Shown here: in pieces, positions 54,117 to 61,747 of the stretch
Numbering within the stretch: position 1 is the stretch's first letter
Layout of the letters: each line of letters starts with the position of its first letter
Origin: Caulobacter sp. Root343
GTDB lineage: Bacteria > Pseudomonadota > Alphaproteobacteria > Caulobacterales > Caulobacteraceae
DNA length: 64,000 bases
NCBI RefSeq assembly: GCF_001425745.1
Contig: NZ_LMDF01000001.1
Span: 291,154 to 355,153, forward strand
Direction: 5' to 3'
Made by a program: the position numbers and the translations under genes
Notes under the pieces: model-generated
What the model saw: only the letters and a program-made list of their open reading frames with translations
Databases searched by the model: none
Told to the model about the DNA's origin: nothing

Positions 54117-56668
54117 GATCGACCCCGCCCGCGCAGCCTGGGATCGACCAGTACATAGGCCACGTCGACTAGGAAGGTGGTGGCCACGACGGCGAAGATC
54201 AGCAGCATGACGACGCCCTGGACGACGATCAGATCGCGCTGGGTGATCGCCTGCAACACCAGCCGCCCCAGGCCTGGCAGGAAGAAGACGTTTTCGATGA
54301 TCACGCTGCCGGCCAGCAAGAATGGCCACTGCAGCCCCAGGATGGTCAGAAGCGGGATCAGGGCGTTGGGCAAGCCGTGACGCCACAGGGCCTGGCTCGA
54401 CGACAAGCCCTTCGCGCGGGCGGTGCGCATGTAGTCTTCGGCCAGGGTGTCGAGGAGCGCCGAGCGGGTGACGCGGGCGATGATCGCCGCCTGGGGAATG
54501 GCCAGCGCCAGGGAGGGCAGGGTCAGGGCCTTCAGCGCCGGCCATAGCCCCGCGTCCCAGCCCGGAAAGCCGCCGGCCGAGAACCAGCGCAGGCCCATTG
54601 AGAAGCCCATCACCAGCAGGACGCCGAACCAGAAGTTGGGAATGGCCACGCCGAGCTGGGTCAGGCCCATCATCGTCGTATCGGCCGCGCCGCCGCGCCT
54701 GGACGCCGCCAGCGCCCCGATCGGCGCGCCGATCAACACCGACAGCGCCATGGCCGCCATCGCCGGGGGCAGGGAGACGGCCAGGCGCTCGGCCACGAGA
54801 CCGGCCACGGGCGTCTGATAGGTGTAGCTGACGCCCAGATCGCCGTGCAGCATTCCCAACAGCCAGGTCAGGTAGCGCTGCGGCGCCGGCCCCTCCAGTC
54901 CCATCTGGTGACGCAGGTTGGCCACGGCTTCGGGATTGGCGTTGAGGCCCAGCATGTAGGCGGCCGGATCACCGGGCACGATCTGGATGATGGCGAACAC
55001 CACCAGGCTGGCGGCCAGCAGGGTCAGGCCCATGATCGCCGCCCGTCCGCCCAGATAGGCGGCGCCGAACCGGACCAGAAGGGCGATCAGACCCACCGCC
55101 ACGGCCAGGCCGGCTAGGACGCCAAGGAATTCGCCAGCTCGGCTGGTCGTGGCGGCCGTCGTGTCGCGGGTCGCATCAGGACCGTCGAAATAGGCGGTGC
55201 GCAGATCGACGGTCAGGGTCGGCGAATTGACCCAGAAGTCCTTCAGCCGCGCATCGAACACACCCAAACGCGGAAACTGGAACAGGAAGCCGTTGACGGC
55301 GTCGTCGGCGATCTGGCGCTGAATCCGCTGCAGGACGACGGTGCGCTGGCCCTCGTCCGCCGTGGCCTTCAGCGTCGTCATCAGCGCGTGGAACTCGGCG
55401 CTGTGGTAGCCGAAATAGTAGTCGGGCCGGTCATAGATGTCGTAGTCCATGGGTTCGGCGTGGCTGACGACGGTCAGGTCGAAGGCATGGCGGCCGAACA
55501 CCAGGTCCAGCCATTGAGCCCATTCCAAGTTCTCGATCCTGACCTTGATCCCCACCGCCGCCAGCTGCGAAGCGGCGATCTCGCCGCTGCGGCGCGCGTA
55601 GTTGGGTGGCGGCAGCTTCATGGTCAGGGAGAAGCCGTCCGGATAGCCGGCCTGGGCCAACAGCGCCTTGGCCTTGGCCACGTCGTGGGGATAGAGGCCG
55701 GTCAGATCGACGTAGGCGGCGTTCTGCGGCGGGAAATGGCTGCCGATCGGCGCGCCGTAGCCGTACATCGCACCGTCGATGATCGCCCGCCGGTCCAGGG
55801 CATGCTGGATGGCTTGGCGTACGCGCATGTCGGCCAGCGGACCGTTGCGGTTGTTGATCGCCAGGATCACCTCGCCCTCGCTGGAGGCCGAGATCACCTT
55901 CAGCGATGGATCGGCGCGCAGCTGGGTCAGGTTCTCGGGCGCGGGATAGTCGGGGAAGGCGTCGACGTCGTGGGTTCTGATCGCCGCGAAGGCGGCCGCG
56001 GGATCGGCGATGAACTTGAACACCACTTGGCGCAGCTTGGCCGGCTGACCCCAGTAGGCGTCGTTGCGCGTCAGGGTCACCGCGTCGCCGCGTCGCCAAC
56101 TGGAGAACTTGAAAGGCCCGGTGCCGACGGGCGCGGTCGCCAAGGTCGCGGCCGATCTGGGCGAGACCATCACCGCGTCGCCCCAGGCCAGCACGTAGAG
56201 CAGGTTGCTGTCGGCCTGAGCCAGATGCAGTTTCACGGTCAGCGGATCGACGACCTCGACCTGGCGGATGACGCTCAGCGCCTGCTTCTGGACGTTGACC
56301 GATGTGGGCGCGATGGCGCGCTCCAAGCTGAACCCGACAATGCCGGCGTCGAAAGGCGTTCCGTCCTGGAAACGTACGCCCTCGCGCAGATGAAAGGTGT
56401 AGGTCAGGCCATCGGGCGCGACCTCCCAGTAGGTCGCCAGCAGAGGCTTGATCGCGCCGTCGCGGTCCAGGCGCACCAGGCCTTCGAAGATGTTGGCATA
56501 GACCACCTCGTCCGTGGCGACCGCCGCGCCCGAGGTCGGGTCGAGGTTCGGCGGCTCCAGTTGCTGGGCCAGGGTCAGGCTGTCCTTGGCCAGGACGGGG
56601 CTGGACGCGCCCAGCAGAACGAGCATGCAGGCCGCGAGGATCGCGCCCAGGACCTTTGGAAATCTCAC
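54113..56668 (-). CDS. Fusion of a peptide-binding protein (SBP family 5) and DppB-type permease
   Basis: An 851-residue protein. A signal peptide (to about residue 28) is followed by a complete solute-binding family-5 domain (29-505) with TYTFHLREGVRFQDGTPF, VGTGPFKFSSW and a C-terminal IADDAVNGFLFQFP. A linker helix (514-535) leads to a full DppB-like permease (542-851) with VPGDPAAYMLG, GVSYTYQTPVA, EDYMRTARAKGLSS and the LPGLGRLVLQAITQRD motif. Normally these are two genes. The fusion tethers the receptor to the channel. The frame is uninterrupted and both halves are intact. It is coupled to the upstream TPR gene by ATGA. Confidence 0.94.
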   Translation of the reverse strand: MRFPKVLGAILAACMLVLLGASSPVLAKDSLTLAQQLEPPNLDPTSGAAVATDEVVYANIFEGLVRLDRDGAIKPLLATYWEVAPDGLTYTFHLREGVRFQDGTPFDAGIVGFSLERAIAPTSVNVQKQALSVIRQVEVVDPLTVKLHLAQADSNLLYVLAWGDAVMVSPRSAATLATAPVGTGPFKFSSWRRGDAVTLTRNDAYWGQPAKLRQVVFKFIADPAAAFAAIRTHDVDAFPDYPAPENLTQLRADPSLKVISASSEGEVILAINNRNGPLADMRVRQAIQHALDRRAIIDGAMYGYGAPIGSHFPPQNAAYVDLTGLYPHDVAKAKALLAQAGYPDGFSLTMKLPPPNYARRSGEIAASQLAAVGIKVRIENLEWAQWLDLVFGRHAFDLTVVSHAEPMDYDIYDRPDYYFGYHSAEFHALMTTLKATADEGQRTVVLQRIQRQIADDAVNGFLFQFPRLGVFDARLKDFWVNSPTLTVDLRTAYFDGPDATRDTTAATTSRAGEFLGVLAGLAVAVGLIALLVRFGAAYLGGRAAIMGLTLLAASLVVFAIIQIVPGDPAAYMLGLNANPEAVANLRHQMGLEGPAPQRYLTWLLGMLHGDLGVSYTYQTPVAGLVAERLAVSLPPAMAAMALSVLIGAPIGALAASRRGGAADTTMMGLTQLGVAIPNFWFGVLLVMGFSMGLRWFSAGGFPGWDAGLWPALKALTLPSLALAIPQAAIIARVTRSALLDTLAEDYMRTARAKGLSSSQALWRHGLPNALIPLLTILGLQWPFLLAGSVIIENVFFLPGLGRLVLQAITQRDLIVVQGVVMLLIFAVVATTFLVDVAYVLVDPRLRGRGRS

Positions 56669-58038
56669 GCCAGGGCCGCCAATCTGCGCTCGACCCGCGC
56701 CCTGGCCCTGGCCGCTTCGGCGGGCAGGCCCAGGCGGTCATAGACCTCGGCCAAGGCGCGGTTGAGCGGCACGCCGTCAGGATCGAAACCACGGCGCAGC
56801 TCCAGCGCCTGCTGGGCTTCCGAGAGCCGGCCGGCGTGTATGGTGGCGTCGAGGGCGATCTGCTCGAAGACGTCGCGCTGGGCGTGGCTGCCGCCGACCT
56901 CGATCATCCGCGGCAAGGCGGTGCGCAGGCCCTGGACGGCGGCCTCGAAGTCGCCGCGGGCATGGGCCACCAAGCCCTCGGCGGCGGGCAGCGCCGCGTC
57001 GCGCCAGGCCGCGCGGGTGAAATCGGGCGCATGGACCGCCCTACGGCGCACGGCCGCCAGCAGGCTGTCGGCCTCCGCGCGGCCGGCCTTCGCCAGGCCA
57101 TAGAGGTATTGCAGCGTGAGGAACGGCTGGACGACGTCGTCGGCGCGGTTGACCAGGTGATCGGCGACGTCTTGCCAACGCGCGCCGACGTTCACGCCGG
57201 CCAGTTCCAGGCGAGCCAGCAACGAGACCGCTCCGACCTGGTCCTGGGAATAGTCCTTCTCCTGGGTCCAGCAGTGCTGGTCGTAGGCCTCGAGCGCCCG
57301 ATCGAACCGTCCTTGGCTGAGATAAAACAGCGCCAGATGCCACCACAGATGGGTGTCCATGAACGAATTCAGGCCCGTCCAGGTGTCGCGCACGCTCTCC
57401 AGAAACAGCGCGCCTTCATCGATGCGCCCCTGGGTGAGCATGACGTGGGCGATGGCGTGCTGAGCCCAGGGCTCCTTGCGTTGCAGGCTCAGGGCGCGAT
57501 GGGCGGCGGCCTCGGCCTCGACCAGCAGATGGCACTGCTCATAGGCGAAGGCCATCATGCCGTGCCAGTGCGCGACGTCGGCATTGGCGTCGGCGACGCT
57601 GGTGGCCGCGCGCAGCATGGCGGGAAAGTCGCCGCGATTGAAATCGTGATACTGGCGCAGCTTGAGGATCAGCAGGTCGCGCGGCCAGGCGGCCAGGATT
57701 GCGTCGGCGATGGTCAAGGCGTGGGGGATATCGTCCTCGAACCAGGCGAGCAGGAAATCGACCGTGGCCTGCTCACGAGGGTGGGCCGTGGCCCGGGCGG
57801 CATGCGCTCTAGCGACATAGGGCGCGGCGCGGCCGGGGCCTTCCGGCGATTCCAGCAACAGCCACAGCATGCCGGCATAGGCGTTGAGCAAGGCGCTGGC
57901 GGGATCGGCGTCGGCGGCCCCCAGCACGTTGGCGGCCCGGACCTCATAGGCGAGGAAACCGCCGACGAAATCGTTCACCGCCGCCAGCGAGGCTTCGGTG
58001 GAGACGGTGACGGGGTTGCCCAGGTAGTCGACGCGCAT
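56665..58038 (-). CDS. TPR protein of the TTC38 type
   Basis: A 457-residue helical-repeat protein resembling tetratricopeptide protein 38: VDFLLAWFEDDIPHALTIADAIL, HGMMAFAYEQCHLLVEAEAAAHRAL, PWAQHAIAHVMLTQGRIDEGALFLES and HLWWHLALFYLSQGRFDRALEAYD in pieces. No signal peptide or membrane segment. It is the first gene of the peptide-transport operon. Its stop overlaps the next start. Similar proteins occur in several bacteria with undefined roles; here a link to peptide handling is suggested only by operon position. Confidence 0.85.
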   Translation of the reverse strand: MRVDYLGNPVTVSTEASLAAVNDFVGGFLAYEVRAANVLGAADADPASALLNAYAGMLWLLLESPEGPGRAAPYVARAHAARATAHPREQATVDFLLAWFEDDIPHALTIADAILAAWPRDLLILKLRQYHDFNRGDFPAMLRAATSVADANADVAHWHGMMAFAYEQCHLLVEAEAAAHRALSLQRKEPWAQHAIAHVMLTQGRIDEGALFLESVRDTWTGLNSFMDTHLWWHLALFYLSQGRFDRALEAYDQHCWTQEKDYSQDQVGAVSLLARLELAGVNVGARWQDVADHLVNRADDVVQPFLTLQYLYGLAKAGRAEADSLLAAVRRRAVHAPDFTRAAWRDAALPAAEGLVAHARGDFEAAVQGLRTALPRMIEVGGSHAQRDVFEQIALDATIHAGRLSEAQQALELRRGFDPDGVPLNRALAEVYDRLGLPAEAARARARVERRLAALA

Positions 58039-58093
58039 GCGGTTACTCTAGTCGGCGAATGCGGGCGCGCCAGCGGCGGCGCACCCTTGTTCG

Positions 58094-59059
58094 TCACGGG
58101 GCCGGATGCGCCGCGAGAAACGCCGCCACGTCGTCGGCCGAGCGTTGCGGAATCTCCACCTGCGGCAGGTGGCCGACCTTGGGATAGATGATCAGCTGGG
58201 CGCCCGGGATGGCTTCGGCGAACTTGCGGCCGGCCGACACCTCGATGATCGGATCGATCTCGCCGTGCAGGACCAGGGTCGGGACCGTGATCGTGGCGAG
58301 GAGCTCCTTGGTCGCCTGGCTGTGCTTGCCGGGCTGGATCGACATCAGGATGGCGCGATGGCCGGGGGCGCGTTGCAGTTCGGCCCAGCGGTCGATGAAG
58401 GCTTCGGTGATCACGGCCGGATCGCCGACCTCGCCGCGCAGGCCCGAACGGATCAGCGGCTTGTTGTCGATCGACCGCAGGAAGGCGCGACCCCACGAGT
58501 ACTTGAGCAGCTTGAACGCCAGCGGCGGCTTCTTCAGGATTTCGGCGGGCCAGCCGGCGGCGTCGGCCAGCACCAGGGCGTTCAGGCGGTTTGGATAGCG
58601 CACGGCCGTCTGCCAGGCCACGCCGCCGCCCATGGAATTGCCGGCGATCGCGAACTTCGGCAGGGCCAGCTTGGCGGCCAGTGCGTCGATGAGGTCGGCG
58701 TAGCCATCGCTGGCGGCGACATAGCCGGCCGGGGCGCGGGTCAGGCCGTGGCCGGGCAGGTCGACGGTGATGATCCGGTAGCGGTCGCCCAGCCGAGCGA
58801 CCCAGCCTTCCCAGGAAAAGTGGGAGTCGCCGAAGCCATGGACCAGCACCAGCACCGGCCCGTCGGCCTTGCCCTCGTCCTTGTAGTGCAGGCGCACGCC
58901 ACTAGGCAGGTCGGCATAGTGCGAGGCCGCCGTGGCGTATTTCGCTTCGAGCGTCTCATAGGGGATGTCCGGCCCTCGCAGCAGCAGCCAGCCGACGAAG
59001 CCGGCTACGACGACCAGGGCCGCCAGGCCGCCCAGGATCAACAACAGGGTCTTGATCAT
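58094..59059 (-). CDS. Membrane-anchored alpha/beta-hydrolase
   Basis: A 321-residue alpha/beta-hydrolase with one N-terminal membrane helix (about 4-27). It has an oxyanion-loop HGFGDSHFSW, nucleophile elbow GNSMGG (Ser142), Asp in HGEIDPII and His in KVGHLPQ. The periplasmic or membrane-surface orientation suggests lipase or esterase activity, but the substrate is unknown. ATG 59059 starts directly at the anchor; an upstream in-frame extension is Arg/Cys-rich and implausible. It is between the TPR operon and the TonB receptor, all on the minus strand. Confidence 0.9.
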   Translation of the reverse strand: MIKTLLLILGGLAALVVVAGFVGWLLLRGPDIPYETLEAKYATAASHYADLPSGVRLHYKDEGKADGPVLVLVHGFGDSHFSWEGWVARLGDRYRIITVDLPGHGLTRAPAGYVAASDGYADLIDALAAKLALPKFAIAGNSMGGGVAWQTAVRYPNRLNALVLADAAGWPAEILKKPPLAFKLLKYSWGRAFLRSIDNKPLIRSGLRGEVGDPAVITEAFIDRWAELQRAPGHRAILMSIQPGKHSQATKELLATITVPTLVLHGEIDPIIEVSAGRKFAEAIPGAQLIIYPKVGHLPQVEIPQRSADDVAAFLAAHPAP

Positions 59060-59141
59060 CACGAAGGTCCTGAAATGGCGGGCTGGCACTTGAGCATCGA
59101 CGCCTCGAGCGGCCAAGCAGCGTGTGCGGGCGAGGGAAGAG

Positions 59142-61328
59142 CTAGAACGCGTAGCTGGCGCGCACGCCATAGGTGGCCGGGCGTCCCGCCGCGCCGATCT
59201 TGGCCGAGGTCAGGAAGTAGTTGCGAGTGACGTCGTACTTCTCGTTGAAGACGTTGCGGCCCCACAGGCCCAGGCTCCAGGGGCCATCCTTGGGCTGAAT
59301 CGTCAGATTGGCGTTGGCCAACCAGTAGGAGGCGACGGTGTATTCCGCGCCCAGGAACGACGGGGCCTCGTCGCGATAGGCGTAGTCGGTAGCCGCCTGG
59401 ACGTCGAAGTCGCCGATGGCCCAGATGTAGCTGACCGCGCCGCCGTAGCTGATGCGCGGGAAGTCGAGCGCCACGCCCGATTTGTCGATGGTCTGGCCCG
59501 TCCACAGACCACTCACCGGGTCCTTGACCACCGAGCTGGCGTCAACGTCGTCGAAGGTCCTGTACGAGCCCTTCTTGTAGCTGGCCGTCTGGGTGATCTG
59601 CAGGCCGTGGAACGGGGTCCACTGCAGCTCCAGCTCGCCGCCGTAGATCTCGGACTTCGGCGCGTTGGTGATCCGGCCGATGGCCCCGTTCGTCGGGTTG
59701 ATGACCACGCCCAGCACCTGCTGATCGCGGTAGTCGTAGTAGAACACCGAGCCGTTCAAGCGCAGATTCCGCGCCAGGTCGCCCTTGAAGCCGGCCTCAT
59801 AGGCCCAGAGCACCTCGGGCTTGAAGGCGTTGATCTGGTCGGACTGGGGCGAGTTGTAGACGGTGAAGCCGCCCGATTTCACGCCGCGACTGACATTGGC
59901 GTAGAGCAGGACATTCTCGTCGGCCTGGAATTCGACGCCGGCCTTGCCCGACAGCTCGTTGAGCGAGGTGTGGCGGTCGCCGTTGTTGAACAGCGGCGCG
60001 CCGCCAATCTTGGTGGCGAAGTTTTCGAGATCGCGTTCCTCATGCTCGTAGCGCAGCCCCAGGATCGTCTTCAGGCGCGGCGTGAGTGCGTATTCAAGCT
60101 GGCCGAAGCCGCTGATCGACTCGACCTTCTGGCGGTACGAGGTGTTGGTGATGAAGCCCAGGCTCTGGGTGAAGTCGGTCAGGAAGGTCTCGTTCAGGGT
60201 CTGATGGCTGTAGTAGCCGCCGGCCAACCAGGTGAGCGGACCCGCGCTCTTGGACGCCAGCCGAACTTCCTGTGAATAGACGTCGACATCGCTGCCCCAG
60301 AAGGTGTCGGACTCCGACCTGGGTTTGGCGTCCCAGTCGTTCAGCTCGCGGCGCTTGAGGTTTTCATAGGCGCTGATGCTGGTCAGCTTGGCGAAGCCCA
60401 GGTCGATACTGGCGGTGATCGAGCCGCCGCCGGACTTGTTGTCCCGTTGCGGCTTGGCGCCCGGCGCCGCGCCGGCGAGGGCCGCGAAGGTCGAGGAGAC
60501 GCCCCATCCGGTGGCGTTGTGGCGGGTGTCGCCGACCTGGCCGGGAACGTTGAGCAGGTAGAGGCCCTGGCCGTCCGACTTGTCCTGGCCGTAGTGGGCA
60601 TTCAGCAGCACGTCGACCTTGTCGGTCGGCGACCAGTCCAACTGGCCGCGCACGGCGCTGCGATCGGCGTCGCCGAGCTTCTCGCCGGTCGCTCGGTTGC
60701 GCTGCCAGGCGCCGCCCTGTTCGGTCACGGCCGATAGGCGGCCCTTCAAGGTCTGACCGAGCGGGCCGGAGACGAAGCCCTCGACCTTGGCGCTGTCGAA
60801 CCGGCCATACTCGGCGGTGACGCCGGCCGATAGCTGATCGGTGGGACGCCGGGTGATGAAGTTGATCGCGCCGCCGGTGGTGTTGCGGCCGTAGAGCGTG
60901 CCTTGCGGGCCGCGCAGCACTTCCACGCGATCGATGTCGTACAGCACGCCCTGGGTGGCGGCCGGGACCGGATAGGCGACCTCGTCGACATAGACGCCGA
61001 CGGTGGGCGTGTTGTTGGTGGCGTAGTCGTCGAAGCCGACGCCGCGCAGGTGGAACTGCGGCTGGCCGCCGCCGAAGGCCGGAACGATCTCCAGGCTGGG
61101 CGTCTGGTACTGCAGCTGGTTGACGTTCGTCACGCCACGCGCCGCCAGCTGGTCCCCAGAGATCACCGACAAGGCGATGCCGACGTCCTGGGCCGACTGT
61201 TCGCGCCGCTGAGCGGTGACTACCACCTGCTCCAATTCGGTGTCGTTGGCGGCCTGGGCGTAGGCGCCGGTCACGAAGGCCGCGCCCAAGGCGCCCGCCG
61301 CGGTTCCGATAAGAAGACGCTTGATCAC
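59142..61328 (-). CDS. TonB-dependent outer-membrane receptor
   Basis: A 728-residue receptor. A signal peptide ends at AYAQA (about 25). The TonB box region (ELEQVVVTAQRR) is followed by the plug (about 40-160) with RGVGFDDYATNN and VLRGPQGTLYGRNTTGGAINFITRRP in pieces, and a 22-strand barrel ends at the terminal Phe (SYAF). It imports a bulky ligand across the outer membrane. It starts at GTG 61328 after GGGGAT and is divergent from a secreted glycosidase, so a carbohydrate or glycoside ligand is plausible. Confidence 0.95.
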   Translation of the reverse strand: MIKRLLIGTAAGALGAAFVTGAYAQAANDTELEQVVVTAQRREQSAQDVGIALSVISGDQLAARGVTNVNQLQYQTPSLEIVPAFGGGQPQFHLRGVGFDDYATNNTPTVGVYVDEVAYPVPAATQGVLYDIDRVEVLRGPQGTLYGRNTTGGAINFITRRPTDQLSAGVTAEYGRFDSAKVEGFVSGPLGQTLKGRLSAVTEQGGAWQRNRATGEKLGDADRSAVRGQLDWSPTDKVDVLLNAHYGQDKSDGQGLYLLNVPGQVGDTRHNATGWGVSSTFAALAGAAPGAKPQRDNKSGGGSITASIDLGFAKLTSISAYENLKRRELNDWDAKPRSESDTFWGSDVDVYSQEVRLASKSAGPLTWLAGGYYSHQTLNETFLTDFTQSLGFITNTSYRQKVESISGFGQLEYALTPRLKTILGLRYEHEERDLENFATKIGGAPLFNNGDRHTSLNELSGKAGVEFQADENVLLYANVSRGVKSGGFTVYNSPQSDQINAFKPEVLWAYEAGFKGDLARNLRLNGSVFYYDYRDQQVLGVVINPTNGAIGRITNAPKSEIYGGELELQWTPFHGLQITQTASYKKGSYRTFDDVDASSVVKDPVSGLWTGQTIDKSGVALDFPRISYGGAVSYIWAIGDFDVQAATDYAYRDEAPSFLGAEYTVASYWLANANLTIQPKDGPWSLGLWGRNVFNEKYDVTRNYFLTSAKIGAAGRPATYGVRASYAF

Positions 61329-61747
61329 TGCACTATCCCCTGTGTCGGCGGGCGTGGTCTGACGCTACGGCGAAACGCCGGCTCCGATGTGAAAAGCCTA
61401 TCTTTCAAGTAGGAATTGGAAACCGAGATTTTCTGTCGTTATCGCCAAGCTTCTCTATCGGCCTGGCCGTCGGCGGGCAGGGCGGCTCTGCGCCGTTTCC
61501 GGCTCGCCCTAGCTCAGACGCCCAGGCCGGCTATTGGCCGCTTTGCATCTCAGCCACTCTCTTCGCAACAATATGAGTGAGAGAGTCGCGCTTGCAGATA
61601 ATTCCATAATATGAGATATCGTTCTATAAAGTGACACAAAAATCTTGAGCAAGCATGGCCTGCCAAGCGGCAACGTGCGGCCCAGGCATGTCACCGGGCC
61701 GGCCTGCCGTTGGCCTGGCGCTTGCTCGACAAACATGGGGAGTGGCC
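61329..61747. other. 419-bp divergent intergenic region with A+T-rich core and leader hairpin
   Basis: This gap separates the divergent receptor and glycosidase genes. Its middle (about 61560-61645) is A+T-rich and carries AATATGAG twice (61570-61577 and 61608-61615) and a TATAAA-like stretch near 61626. Downstream, GAGCAAGC (61647-61654) pairs with GCTTGCTC (61720-61727), enclosing a G+C-rich CGGCCC/GGGCCG pair. This hairpin ends 20 bp before the glycosidase ATG, so it would lie in its 5' leader. No gene or other feature is supported here. Confidence 0.4.
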
